A stretch of DNA of 18,547 bases from UBA6911 sp964481255. Lineage in GTDB: Bacteria; Acidobacteriota; UBA6911. The position numbers and the translations under genes are program-made. The DNA is taken from NCBI GenBank assembly GCA_964481255.1, contig CAYZTZ010000067.1:1-18547 (forward strand). Direction: 5' to 3'. Positions 6,911-14,997 of the stretch are shown in pieces (position 1 is the first letter of the stretch; the number at the start of each line of letters is the position of its first letter). The notes under the pieces were generated by a model that was given only the letters and a program-made list of their open reading frames with translations, ran no database searches and was not told the DNA's origin.

Positions 6911-8281
6911 ATGTACTTCCTTTACAGTCTGCTGCTGGTTCTCTGGGGCCTTCTTTTGATCCCTGCCTTCGCCTGCAAAGCCTGGCGGCGCGGCCGCCGC
7001 CTGCCCGGCGTCGCGCAGCGGCTGGGCCGGCTTCCGGAAACCCTGCGGTACGACGGCCGCCCCGTCGTCTGGTTTCATTCCTGTTCGGTGGGGGAAACTC
7101 TCAGCCTCGAGCCTCTGACCGAATTTCTGCATGCGCGGATTCCGGAAGCGCGTTTCGTGTTTTCCACTGTCACGGAAACGGGGCGGCAGGTCGCCATCCA
7201 GCGGTTTTCCAGGTACGGGGAGGGGAATGTCTTCTATTTTCCGGTCGATCTCGCCTCCGTCGCCGGGCGGGTGCTCGACTGGATCCGGCCCGTGATGATG
7301 GTGATCGTGGACACCGAAATATGGCCCAACATCCTGCATCAGGCCTATCGCCGGGGGATCCCCGTGGTCATGGCCAACGGGCGGATTTCCACCTCGTCGT
7401 TCCGGTACTACCGGCGTGCGAGGCCGCTCCTGAGCCGGGTCTTGCGCGAGTACAGGATCCTGATGATGCAATCGGAGGAGGACGCTTCACGGATAGCCAG
7501 CATGGGGGCTCCGTCCGAAAAGGTTCTGGTGACCGGCAACATCAAATTCGACAGGAACCCGGCGGGCAAGGAGACGGACGAATCTCTGGCGCGGAGTCTT
7601 GCGGAGGATTTCGGCCTGGGGGCTTTCGCCGCGCCGCTGATCGTCGCCGGGAGCACGCATCCGGGCGAGGAGCCGGTGCTCCTGGAGGCGCTCCGCCGGC
7701 TGAGGAGCTTGCCCGCGACGGGAAAAACCCGCCTGCTGCTGGCCCCACGCCATCCCGAGCGCTTTGACGCGGTGGCGCGCATTGCGGAGGAGCGCGGCTT
7801 TAGAGTGCGGCGGCGCAGCGAAGGGCCGCGAGCGGGCCGGGACGAGGAAGTCCTCCTCCTCGACACGATGGGCGAGCTTGCCGCCGCCTACCGTTTCGCG
7901 ACCATCGTCTTTGTCGGAGGCACCCTGACGCGCCGCGGCGGCCACAGCATCCTGGAACCCGCCCAGTTCGCCAAACCTATAGTGATCGGCCCGTCCATGG
8001 ACAATTTTAGGCATGTCCTGAACGAGTTCGAGTCCCGAAACGCCGTCGTGCGCATCCGCGCCGAAGAGGACGATCCGGACCTGCAGGTTCAACAACTAAT
8101 GGACGTTTTCTCGCGTCTGCTGCAAAATTCAAAAGACCGCGAGGCGCTGGGCGCGGCGGCCTTTTCCATCCTGGAAAAGAACCGGGGGGCGACGGAGCGC
8201 ACGGGCGAAAAAATCGCGGCTCTGTTCGAGGAGGCTCGGGGCCGGGCGCTCCCCGGCAAGGCGATCCCAGGGCGTTCCTGA
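6911..8281 (+). CDS. waaA: 3-deoxy-D-manno-octulosonic acid (Kdo) transferase
   Basis: WaaA (KdtA), a GT30 glycosyltransferase of GT-B fold, transfers Kdo from CMP-Kdo to the lipid A precursor at the inner face of the cytoplasmic membrane. The 456-residue protein begins with a hydrophobic anchor (about residues 3-21, 'FLYSLLLVLWGLLLIPAFA') followed by a basic stretch 'KAWRRGRR', as usual. The N-terminal domain has 'VWFHSCSVGE' with the conserved catalytic Glu at position 62. The C-terminal domain has 'GGTLTRRGGHSILEPA' and 'PIVIGPSMDNF' (about 335-367), the nucleotide-sugar binding region. The 'TETGRQVA', 'DTEIWPN' and 'NGRIS' segments are also typical. Sequence alone does not say whether it adds one, two or more Kdo residues. 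It sits 27 bp after kdsB and is followed by a NUDIX gene, probably on one transcript. Confidence 0.94.
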   Translation: MYFLYSLLLVLWGLLLIPAFACKAWRRGRRLPGVAQRLGRLPETLRYDGRPVVWFHSCSVGETLSLEPLTEFLHARIPEARFVFSTVTETGRQVAIQRFSRYGEGNVFYFPVDLASVAGRVLDWIRPVMMVIVDTEIWPNILHQAYRRGIPVVMANGRISTSSFRYYRRARPLLSRVLREYRILMMQSEEDASRIASMGAPSEKVLVTGNIKFDRNPAGKETDESLARSLAEDFGLGAFAAPLIVAGSTHPGEEPVLLEALRRLRSLPATGKTRLLLAPRHPERFDAVARIAEERGFRVRRRSEGPRAGRDEEVLLLDTMGELAAAYRFATIVFVGGTLTRRGGHSILEPAQFAKPIVIGPSMDNFRHVLNEFESRNAVVRIRAEEDDPDLQVQQLMDVFSRLLQNSKDREALGAAAFSILEKNRGATERTGEKIAALFEEARGRALPGKAIPGRS

Positions 8282-8315
8282 ACGGATCGGGCGATACGGA
8301 TTGACTCAGATCTCT

Positions 8316-8879
8316 ATGGAAGCAAAGGAACGCATCCGTCAGTTTCTCTCGCGGCTGGAACCCCGCGTTCTGAGCGGCGGGTTCACCCGCGAATCCGCCG
8401 TGCTCATGCCTTTCTTCAAGCAAGACGGCGAGTATCACCTCCTCCTGACGCGCCGGACCGAGGAAGTGCAGACGCATAAGGGCCAGATCTCTTTTCCCGG
8501 CGGCATGCGCGAAGCCGGGGAGGATCTTCAAAGAACGGCGCTTCGGGAAACTCTGGAGGAGGTGGGACTGGACGAGAGCCGCATCGAGATTCTGGGAAGG
8601 TTCCACGACTACGTTTCCATTCACGGCTACCGCGTGACGCCTTTCGCGGGTTACATCCACGGGCCCTTCACCACCAAGCCGCAGGTCCGCGAGGTCGCCG
8701 AGATCCTGCAGGTCCCTTTCCGGATCTTTCTCGACCCCGGCAACCTGCGGGTGGAAAAGCACGTCCAGTACCCCGAGAGGGGCGACGTATATTTTTATAC
8801 TTACGGCAAAAACGAGATCTGGGGGCTCACGGCCCTGATCATCAAGGATTTTTTTGAAGCCCTGAACCTGAATGCCTGA
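8316..8879 (+). CDS. NUDIX hydrolase, CoA pyrophosphatase type
   Basis: A 187-residue NUDIX protein. The NUDIX box G-x5-E-x7-RE-x2-EE-x-GL is complete (about residues 63-85: 'GGMREAGED' then 'ALRETLEEVGL'), with Thr in the usual hydrophobic slot after RE. Just before it, 'LLTRRTEEVQTHKGQISFP' matches the UPF0035 signature of CoA/acyl-CoA pyrophosphatases (the NudL/NUDT7 group), which cleave CoA to phosphopantetheine and 3',5'-ADP. Length fits that group. It is soluble with no signal peptide. The start is uncertain: an in-frame TTG at 8301 would add five residues, and neither codon has a clear ribosome binding site; ATG 8316 is chosen by codon preference. It lies between waaA and murI and close to two acyl-CoA dehydrogenases, so CoA-thioester turnover is plausible but inferred. 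Confidence 0.88.
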   Translation: MEAKERIRQFLSRLEPRVLSGGFTRESAVLMPFFKQDGEYHLLLTRRTEEVQTHKGQISFPGGMREAGEDLQRTALRETLEEVGLDESRIEILGRFHDYVSIHGYRVTPFAGYIHGPFTTKPQVREVAEILQVPFRIFLDPGNLRVEKHVQYPERGDVYFYTYGKNEIWGLTALIIKDFFEALNLNA

Positions 8880-8906
8880 GATGCGGCCCCACACGCGGGA
8901 ATCATC

Positions 8907-9731
8907 ATGGATTACAACCCGATAGGAGTCTTTGATTCCGGTTTCGGCGGCTTGACCGTTCTGAAGGAGATCGAGCGGACTCTTCCGGAATACGATTTCC
9001 TTTACCTGGGGGACAACGCGCGCGCTCCTTACGGCAGCCGGTCCTATGAGACGGTGTACGCGTACACGCTCGATGCAGTGAAATGGCTTCTCGGCAAGGG
9101 TTGCCCTCTTGTCCTGCTGGCGTGCAATACGGCTTCGGCGAAAGCGCTGCGCACCATCCAGCAGAAGGACCTGCCGGTCCTTGCTCCCGAAAGAAGAGTT
9201 CTCGGCGTCATCCGCCCCGTGACGGAATGGGTCGGGAAGCTGACGAAATCGGGGCACATCGGCATCCTGGCGACCGCCGGGACGGTGGCCTCGCACTCCT
9301 ACGTCATCGAGATAAAGCGGTATTTCCCCGAGGTCACCGTGGTGCAGGAGGCATGCCCCATGTGGGTCCCGCTGGTGGAATACAACGAGTTCGACCGCGG
9401 CGGCGCGGATTACTTCGTGCGGCAGCATCTCGACCGGCTGTTCTCGGCCGACCCGCTCATCGACACCCTCGTGCTCGGATGCACCCATTATCCCCTGCTC
9501 GAACCCAAGATTCGGGCCCGTCTGGCGCCGCATGTCGCGCTCGTCTCCCAGGGCGCGATCGTCGCGGAGCGTCTGGCGGATTATCTGAACCGGCACCAGG
9601 AAATCGCCTGCCGCTGCTCCCGCGGCGGACGCCGCGATTTCTACACGTCGGAAAAAGCCTATGTGTTCGAGCGCACGGCTATGCTTTTCTACGGCCGCGA
9701 AATCCGCTGCAGGGAAAAAAACCAGGACTAG
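8907..9731 (+). CDS. murI: Glutamate racemase
   Basis: MurI interconverts L- and D-glutamate without a cofactor, providing D-Glu for peptidoglycan in the cytoplasm. The 274-residue protein has the N-terminal 'IGVFDSGFGGLTVL' (Asp10-Ser11), 'YLGDNARAPYG', and both catalytic cysteines: Cys73 in 'LACNTAS' and Cys192 in 'GCTHYPLL' with the adjacent His194. 'GVIRPV' and 'GILATAGTV' are also typical. All active-site residues are present and length is normal. It begins 27 bp after the NUDIX gene on the same strand, consistent with the envelope-gene run starting at kdsB. The 90-bp gap to the next gene contains a plausible promoter, so murI is probably the last gene of its transcript. Confidence 0.95.
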   Translation: MDYNPIGVFDSGFGGLTVLKEIERTLPEYDFLYLGDNARAPYGSRSYETVYAYTLDAVKWLLGKGCPLVLLACNTASAKALRTIQQKDLPVLAPERRVLGVIRPVTEWVGKLTKSGHIGILATAGTVASHSYVIEIKRYFPEVTVVQEACPMWVPLVEYNEFDRGGADYFVRQHLDRLFSADPLIDTLVLGCTHYPLLEPKIRARLAPHVALVSQGAIVAERLADYLNRHQEIACRCSRGGRRDFYTSEKAYVFERTAMLFYGREIRCREKNQD

Positions 9732-9765
9732 CCTCCGCCTGGGGGCGCGACAGCCGTGGTTTCGC

Positions 9766-9794
9766 TTGCCAAACAGCGGTGCTTGCGCTAGAAA
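9766..9794 (+). promoter_or_regulatory. Putative sigma-70 promoter for acyl-CoA dehydrogenase pair
   Basis: TTGCCA (9766-9771) and TAGAAA (9789-9794) are separated by exactly 17 bases; they match consensus at five and four of six positions. The predicted transcript starts near 9801, about 20 bases before the coding start, and a GAAAGG ribosome binding site lies 8 bases before the ATG. Confidence 0.4.
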
Positions 9795-9821
9795 CACTGT
9801 CGCAGATGAAAGGCTGTTTTT

Positions 9822-10913
9822 ATGTATTCGTTTGAACCGTCGGAAGAGCAGAAAATCATCATCGAGGCGTCCAAAAAGCTGGCATTGAAAGAATTCCGCA
9901 GCCGGGCGCGCGAGGCGGATGAAAAGAGCGAACCCGCAAGCGAGTGGGCCCAGGCGGGGTGGGAACTCGGCCTGCTGCCGGCGAGCATCCCCGAGGAGCG
10001 CGGCGGATTCGGCGAGCGATCCGCCCTGACGTGGGTTCTCGCCGTCGAGGAATTGGCCTGGGGAGACCTGAGCGCGACCCTCGGCCTGACGGCGCCCAAT
10101 CTTGTGGCGCTCCCCGTCCTTCTTTGCGGGACGGAGGAGCAGAAAAAGGACATCCTGCCGCTTTATTGCACCGAGTCCTACGCGCCGGGTTCCGCCGCGC
10201 TGATGGAACCCCGCCTTGATTTTGATCCGAACTCCCTCCGAACCACCGCCGAACGGAGAAACGGAGACTACATTCTGACGGGCGTCAAGTGCAACGTGCC
10301 TTTTGCCCGGGAATCGGACTGGATCCTGGCTTACGCCTCGCTGGAAGGGAGGACCGAAGGATTCCTTGTAGCGAAGGGGACCCCGGGCCTGTCGATAGGA
10401 GAGCGAGAGCAGAACATGGGCCTGCGCGCCTTCCCCCTCTATTCGCTGCAACTCGAGGATTGCAGGGTCCCGGCCGACCGGCGCCTCGGGGGCGAAGCCG
10501 GGTGCGATTTCCCCCTGATTTTAAACTCGTCGCGTGTGGCGCTCGCGGCGATGGCGGTCGGGGTGTCACGGGCGGCCTACGAGTTCGCGCTGGAATACGC
10601 CAGGAACCGGAAGGCTTTCGGCGAAGCCATCGCCCAGCGCCAGTCGATCGCCTTCACGCTGGCCGACATGATCATGGATATTGAAGCGGCGCGCATGATG
10701 GTCTGGGAGGCGGCCTGGCGTCTGGACGAGAGCAAGGACGCGACGCGCGAGGCTTACCTGGCGATGAACTTCGCCAGCGACACGGCTCTGATGGTCACGG
10801 ACAGGGCCGTCCAGATCCTCGGCGGTTACGGCTATATCCGCGATTACCCGGTGGAGCTCTGGCTGCGCAACGCCCGCGGCTTCGGAGTCATGGAAGGGAT
10901 CGCCATCGTTTAA
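9822..10913 (+). CDS. Acyl-CoA dehydrogenase, short C-terminus
   Basis: An FAD enzyme of 363 residues that introduces an alpha-beta double bond into an acyl-CoA, passing electrons to ETF. The N-terminal helical domain contains 'LGLLPASIPEERGGFG' and the C-terminal domain has 'RNRKAFGEAIAQRQSIAF' and 'VQILGGYGYIRDYPVE'. A glutamate in 'GVMEG' (E358) sits where the catalytic base lies in medium-chain dehydrogenases. Two oddities: the usual FAD-loop 'TEP.aGSD' is replaced by 'MEPRLDFDPN', as in a divergent subset, and the protein stops five residues after the catalytic Glu, lacking the closing helix ('..i.r.iiar..L') seen in its neighbour. I see no frameshift that would restore it. The next dehydrogenase starts 18 bp downstream. 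Two-subunit dehydrogenases are known, so a hetero-oligomer is possible. The chain-length or ring substrate is unknown. Confidence 0.87.
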   Translation: MYSFEPSEEQKIIIEASKKLALKEFRSRAREADEKSEPASEWAQAGWELGLLPASIPEERGGFGERSALTWVLAVEELAWGDLSATLGLTAPNLVALPVLLCGTEEQKKDILPLYCTESYAPGSAALMEPRLDFDPNSLRTTAERRNGDYILTGVKCNVPFARESDWILAYASLEGRTEGFLVAKGTPGLSIGEREQNMGLRAFPLYSLQLEDCRVPADRRLGGEAGCDFPLILNSSRVALAAMAVGVSRAAYEFALEYARNRKAFGEAIAQRQSIAFTLADMIMDIEAARMMVWEAAWRLDESKDATREAYLAMNFASDTALMVTDRAVQILGGYGYIRDYPVELWLRNARGFGVMEGIAIV

Positions 10914-10931
10914 GCAGAGAGGGACACCCGC

Positions 10932-12128
10932 ATGATCAGTTTCGAGAACTCCGAAAGAATCAAGGAACAGCAGCAATACGCGGAAACGGTCGCGCGCGAG
11001 CATATGCGGCCGCAGGCGCGCTACTACGACGATCACGAGCACGAACTGCCCTGGGAGTTCGCGCGCTTCATGTGGGATACCGCCCGAAAACGCCTGGACA
11101 GCCTGAGGCCGGGCGCGGCGGTCCCGGAAGAGCCTTTCATGCTGCAGACGCACACCACGGAAATGCTCTCGTGGGGGGATTTCGGGCTCTACATGTGCAT
11201 TCCCTGGCCGGCATTGGGCGGCAACGCCATCATGGTTTCCGGGACCGAAGAACAGAAATCGAAGCTGAGGGAAAAATTCCAGGGGGACGCGCCTACATGG
11301 ACCTGCATGGCCCTGTCCGAGGCCCACTGCGGATCCGACTCCTCCGCGATCCGGACCCGCGCCGTGAGGGACCAAGACAGCTGGGTGCTCAACGGAGAGA
11401 AACTCTTTGTCACCAGCGCAAGGAAGGCTCTCATCGAATCCAACGGCTACCTGGTGGTCTGGGCCACCACCGACCCCTCGGCCGGCAAGGCGGGAATCAA
11501 ACCGTTCCTTGTGGAGGCGAAGACCCCCGGCGTCACCATCACGAAACTTGAAAACAAACTCGGGCTTCGGGCCAGCGACACGGCCGTGGTGATCCTCGAG
11601 GACTGCCGGATACCCTTGGAGAACATGCTGGGAAGCCATGCCAGCAAGGGCTTCAAGGGCGCCATGGCCACCTTCGATACCGCAAGGCCGTCGGCGGCGG
11701 CCAGCGGCGTGGGGGTCGCCCGCGCCACCCTGGATTTCCTGAAAGAGCAGCTCGAGCTCAACGGCGTCAAAATCCGCTACGGCGTCCCGCGCAACCTCCT
11801 GACATCCATCGAGCGGGACATCGTTGACATGGAAGCGCAGTTGCGGGGCGCGTGGCTCCTGACGCTCAAGGCTTCCTGGCTCGTCGACCAGTCCAGGCCT
11901 AACACGCTCGAATCCTCCATGTGCAAGGCGAAGGCCGGCGATATCGCCACCAAGATAACCCAAAAGGGCATTGAGCTGATGGGATCGCTCGGATACTCGC
12001 GCCGCTGCCTGCTCGAGAAGTGGGCCCGGGACGCCAAAGTCACCGATCTCTTCGAGGGAACCGGACAAATCAACCGCCTGATTATCGCCCGGCGCATCCT
12101 CGGATACACCAGCAGGCAATTGAAATAG
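10932..12128 (+). CDS. Acyl-CoA dehydrogenase
   Basis: A full-length 398-residue acyl-CoA dehydrogenase. It shows the FAD/substrate loop 'CMALSEAHCGSDSSAIRT', 'WVLNGEKLFVTSA', 'KLGLRASDTAVVILEDCRIP', 'MGSLGYSR' and the C-terminal 'VTDLFEGTGQINRLIIARRIL' region, where Glu375 is in the catalytic-base position of the medium-chain group. The N-terminal domain has an acidic/His-rich stretch 'YYDDHEHELPWEF'. The ATG is preceded by GAGAGGGAC at suitable spacing. It lies 18 bp after the shorter dehydrogenase and surely shares its transcript; the two are similar in order but clearly different sequences, not a recent duplication. A role in beta-oxidation or degradation of a branched or cyclic CoA ester is inferred. 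No ETF, enoyl-CoA hydratase or thiolase gene is in the window to narrow it. Confidence 0.9.
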   Translation: MISFENSERIKEQQQYAETVAREHMRPQARYYDDHEHELPWEFARFMWDTARKRLDSLRPGAAVPEEPFMLQTHTTEMLSWGDFGLYMCIPWPALGGNAIMVSGTEEQKSKLREKFQGDAPTWTCMALSEAHCGSDSSAIRTRAVRDQDSWVLNGEKLFVTSARKALIESNGYLVVWATTDPSAGKAGIKPFLVEAKTPGVTITKLENKLGLRASDTAVVILEDCRIPLENMLGSHASKGFKGAMATFDTARPSAAASGVGVARATLDFLKEQLELNGVKIRYGVPRNLLTSIERDIVDMEAQLRGAWLLTLKASWLVDQSRPNTLESSMCKAKAGDIATKITQKGIELMGSLGYSRRCLLEKWARDAKVTDLFEGTGQINRLIIARRILGYTSRQLK

Positions 12129-12191
12129 GCGGCGTATCCCGCCGGCGCGTCAGGCACAAACCACGCCGCCCGGAAAGCCGAAGGAGCGCCC

Positions 12192-12413
12192 TTGATCCCG
12201 CCCGTTGTGATCGGCCTGAACGCGGTTATCGTCGCCGTCACGGAAGAAACGCCGCGCATTCTGACGGTCCGGCGGGCGGCGCATTCCCTTGCAGGTCCCA
12301 GGAAGAAATCCGGGGCGGAAGATCTCCGGGCGGAGGCTCCGGACGCCATCCCTTTCGGTCCTCTCGATCCCGCCGGCGACCGAACACTGGAACTGGGACG
12401 GCGGCGCAGATGA
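12192..12413 (+). pseudogene. Truncated NUDIX/NrtR-like N-terminal fragment
   Basis: A 73-codon frame starting at TTG 12192 behind AAGGAG (12181-12186) at five bases, one of the best ribosome binding sites in the window. The peptide 'IGLNAVIVAV', 'RILTVRR', then 'IPFGPLDPAGDRTLELG' resembles the start of a NUDIX-family protein whose members continue from 'RTLELGLR' into a 'W..EQTG' segment and the rest of the fold. Here the frame reads 'RTLELGRRRR' and stops, and no other frame downstream restores the expected sequence. It therefore looks like a truncated remnant rather than a working hydrolase; no NUDIX box is present. A functional short protein cannot be excluded. The family link rests on remembered similarity only. 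Confidence 0.45.
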
Positions 12414-12666
12414 CGCCCCAATATGGATTCGCCATCTTCTCCATTGTGAACGCAGCCGCGCGCCCGCGCCCCGCCCGCGAGGCCAAAAGTGCGCTAATCC
12501 TCGAGGAGGACGATCGTCTGACGGACGCTGTCCGGAAGCCTGCAGGAAACGCCCGGCACGATGCGGCCTGGGCCGCCCCGGCCGATGGATGGCGCAAAAA
12601 TCAGGAGGTGTATTGCATCCGCCGGATTCATTTTGCTTCTGACTGCATCCGGCCGGCTGCGGGACT
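12414..12666. other. Intergenic stretch, no gene seen
   Basis: About 250 bp between the NUDIX-like fragment and the end of the receiver gene. No frame here resembles a protein family. The right end holds two copies of CGGCCGGCT (about 12651-12660 and 12669-12679) which, being partly self-complementary, can form a GC hairpin of about seven pairs overlapping the receiver stop codon. No T-run follows on either strand. Confidence 0.4.
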
Positions 12667-13068
12667 TCAATCGGCCGGCTTTACCTCCGTGCCTTTGTCC
12701 TGCAGGAAACGCATTACATGATCCGCCAGCTCCTTCAGAGACATCGAGGCCTTCACCAGGTAGCCGGCCGCCCCGAGTTCTTTCGCCTTCAGCATATCCG
12801 CTTCCAACGACGAGTTGGAGAGGATCACCACGGGGATGGCGCGCGTCCGATCGTCGCTCTTCAGTTCTTCAAGCGCCTGCATCCCCGAAATCTTCGGCAT
12901 CAGCATATCCATCAGTATCAGATCCGGAGATTCGGCGCGCGCCATCCTCAGTCCTTCCTCCCCGTCGACGGCCGTGAGTACATTCAAGCCGCGCTTTCGC
13001 AACCCGGTTTCGCAGGCGCGGCGCAGAAACGGGTCATCTTCGATCAGTAGAATCCGAACGTTTTCCAT
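12667..13068 (-). CDS. Single-domain response regulator (CheY-like receiver)
   Basis: A 133-residue protein made only of a receiver domain. The acidic pocket 'LLIEDDP' (E10, D11, D12), phospho-acceptor Asp54 in 'LILMDMLMP', Ser84 in 'ILSNSS' and Lys106 in 'YLVKAS' are all present, so it should be phosphorylatable. There is no DNA-binding, enzymatic or other output domain; the C-terminal tail is about 12 residues. It acts in the cytoplasm, either by binding a partner or as a phosphate relay step. It starts nine bases after the histidine kinase stop, behind GAGG, and is the last of three co-directional signalling genes. The neighbouring HPt protein is a likely phosphotransfer partner. Confidence 0.92.
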   Translation of the reverse strand: MENVRILLIEDDPFLRRACETGLRKRGLNVLTAVDGEEGLRMARAESPDLILMDMLMPKISGMQALEELKSDDRTRAIPVVILSNSSLEADMLKAKELGAAGYLVKASMSLKELADHVMRFLQDKGTEVKPAD

Positions 13069-13077
13069 TCCAACCTC

Positions 13078-14997
13078 TCAGGGCGCGATCGGGATGGTGA
13101 ACGCGAACGTCGAGCCCTTCCCTTCCTCGGATTCGCAGGAGACGTCCCCTCCAAACCGCTCCACAATCAGGCGGACGAGATAAAGCCCCAAACCGGTGCC
13201 TTCGGTCTCGACCGCCGACGCGTTTCTCGCCCGGTAGAATTTCTCAAACAGCTTCCCCACGTCTCCTTTCGGTATACCGATGCCGGTATCCTGGACCTCC
13301 CATCGCAGCCGCCCCTGGTCCGGACGGATCCTTATCGTGATCCTGCCGCCCTTGGGCGTATATTTCACCGCGTTGGAAATCAGGTTGAGGACGGCTTGCC
13401 GGAGCATCTGCGGATCCGCCGATACCCTGGGCAGATCGTCCGCGGCTTGAATGGACAGTTCCTGCCCCTTTTCATGAACCAGCGGCGAGATTTCATCGAC
13501 GACGCTTCGGGTGAGTTCCCCGAGGCGGATTTCCTGCAGGTTGACCTGCAGCTTCCCCCTTTCAAGCCGCGAGATATCCAGCAGATCGTTCACCAACCGG
13601 ATGAGCCGGTCGGTGGAAGCGGCGGCGTCCCGGAGATACGAGTGCGCCTCGCCGGGGTCGTCGGCCGCGTCCATCGCCAGTTCCAGCATCCACTTGATTC
13701 CGGAGAGGGGCGTGCGGAGCTGGTGGGTGACGAACGACACAAAATCGGATTTCATCTGCTCGGCTCGCTTTCGGGCGGTGATGTCGCTGACGGCCCCGAT
13801 CAGCCGCACGGGGCGGCCTTCCTGGTTCCGGATGGCGGTCGCGCGATCCGCCACGTTGACGACGGATCCGGTGCTGTTCAAGATCCGGTATTCTTCGGAA
13901 AACGGCGCGCCCGTCTCAAAGTGATTCTTCAGAGCGGTCTGGACGCGGGCGCGATCCTCCGGGTGGATCATGCCCCAATACTCCTGCCGCGTCCCCACCA
14001 GCGGCGCCCCGTGGAGGCGCGCCTTTTCGGCGACGGGCCCGAAATAATCCACGCGATTGTTAATCAGGTCCCAATCGTAGACAATGTCGCTGGCGCATTC
14101 GGCGGCGATCCGGAACCGTTCCTCGGAACTTCGCAGCGCGTCCAGCAGGCGGGCGGTCTGCACGGCGCCGGCGGCGTTGTCTGCGAAAAGGGAGAGGAGC
14201 CGCGCGTCGGCCTCGGTAAACTCCCGATCCGTATCCCCGATCTCGTGAACTCCCAGAACCCCTATGAACCTGCCGCCGCGGACCATCGGCACGCAGACTG
14301 CGGCGCTGATGGGCAGCTTTTGAAGTGTCCTGGACCGGTGGGGCCAATGCGGATAATCGTTGACGATCACGGGCGCCAGGGTGTCCGCCACGCGGCCGCT
14401 GAGTCCTTCATGCCGCGGGAGATGGGTGCCGACCGGCATCCCCACGCCCACCTCCGACGTGATCTCGAAATCATCCCGTTCCGCGTCATACAGGAAAATG
14501 GCGCAGCCTGCGGCCCCGAGAAGAGTTTTCGCCCGCTCCAGAATCGTCCGCAAAAGGCCCGGCAGATCCGTGTGCGCGGAGACATCCTGGGAGGTGTCGT
14601 ACAGCGCCGCGATTTCCATGGTGCGCTGCTTCGCCTCCTGGAGAAGCTCGGCGCTCTTGCGGGCGTCGACGGCCGCATGCCGCGCGATCCTGAAACCGTA
14701 GAGGATCGCGGCCCCGAGAAGCAGAAGCGCCGTCCACATCAGCAGGGAATGGACCGTGCGCAGGTTCGCAAAAGCGCTCGGCCCGCCGTGAACAAGCTCT
14801 GTTCGAAAAATCCGGATTTCGTTCCATAGTTGAGAGTCCAGATACAGGGCGAGCGCGAGCAGCCCGGCGGCGCCTGCCGCGAGAACACAATAAACGCGGG
14901 CCATTCGTAGAATCGGGGCGTCCGGCTGGACCCCGGGATCGACGGCAGGTCCCGGGAATTGCGTAAGACGCGATTTAAATCCCGAAGAAAGCTTCAC
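13078..14997 (-). CDS. Membrane sensor histidine kinase (GAF-PAS-HisKA-HATPase)
   Basis: A 639-residue kinase. Two membrane helices (about 34-54 'VYCVLAAGAAGLLALALYL' and 83-102 'LLMWTALLLLGAAILYGF') flank a short outer loop of under 30 residues, so sensing is probably cytoplasmic. A GAF domain (about 143-288) and a PAS domain with PAC tail (about 295-410, 'YWGMIHPEDR', 'GAVSDITARKRAEQ') follow. The dimerisation box is 'FVTHQLRTPLSG' with His425; the ATPase has the N box 'NLISNAVKYTPKGG', G1 'DTGIGIP' and G2 'GTGLGLYLV', all intact. There is no receiver domain. I choose GTG 14997, whose GTGA overlaps the HPt stop, indicating translational coupling. A GTG at 15030 with GAGG upstream is an alternative adding 11 residues. 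The signal is unknown; GAF and PAS could bind small molecules, haem or flavin, but no diagnostic ligand residue is certain. Confidence 0.9.
   Translation of the reverse strand: MKLSSGFKSRLTQFPGPAVDPGVQPDAPILRMARVYCVLAAGAAGLLALALYLDSQLWNEIRIFRTELVHGGPSAFANLRTVHSLLMWTALLLLGAAILYGFRIARHAAVDARKSAELLQEAKQRTMEIAALYDTSQDVSAHTDLPGLLRTILERAKTLLGAAGCAIFLYDAERDDFEITSEVGVGMPVGTHLPRHEGLSGRVADTLAPVIVNDYPHWPHRSRTLQKLPISAAVCVPMVRGGRFIGVLGVHEIGDTDREFTEADARLLSLFADNAAGAVQTARLLDALRSSEERFRIAAECASDIVYDWDLINNRVDYFGPVAEKARLHGAPLVGTRQEYWGMIHPEDRARVQTALKNHFETGAPFSEEYRILNSTGSVVNVADRATAIRNQEGRPVRLIGAVSDITARKRAEQMKSDFVSFVTHQLRTPLSGIKWMLELAMDAADDPGEAHSYLRDAAASTDRLIRLVNDLLDISRLERGKLQVNLQEIRLGELTRSVVDEISPLVHEKGQELSIQAADDLPRVSADPQMLRQAVLNLISNAVKYTPKGGRITIRIRPDQGRLRWEVQDTGIGIPKGDVGKLFEKFYRARNASAVETEGTGLGLYLVRLIVERFGGDVSCESEEGKGSTFAFTIPIAP

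Noticed and set aside
5837..7471. A 544-codon minus-strand frame opposite kdsB and waaA
   Set aside because: Antisense to two clear LPS genes, with low-complexity Arg/His/Pro composition and no recognisable motif.
8007..10451. An 814-codon open frame on the minus strand opposite waaA, NUDIX, murI and acyl-CoA dehydrogenase genes
   Set aside because: It lies entirely antisense to four well-recognised genes and its translation is Arg/Gly/His-rich with no domain; long antisense frames are expected in GC-rich coding DNA.
10566..12119. A 517-codon minus-strand frame opposite the second acyl-CoA dehydrogenase
   Set aside because: Shadow of a full-length, motif-complete dehydrogenase.
9822..12128. 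Recent tandem duplication of acyl-CoA dehydrogenase genes
   Set aside because: The two proteins share only family-level motifs and differ in length, FAD loop and C-terminus.
12020..12721. A plus-strand frame running from the end of the second dehydrogenase through the NUDIX-like fragment
   Set aside because: It overlaps the real dehydrogenase in another frame, and its translation has no family resemblance, including no continuation of the NUDIX fragment.
13396..14829. A 477-codon plus-strand frame opposite the histidine kinase
   Set aside because: The minus strand carries complete GAF, PAS and kinase motifs; the plus-strand translation shows none and reflects codon bias.
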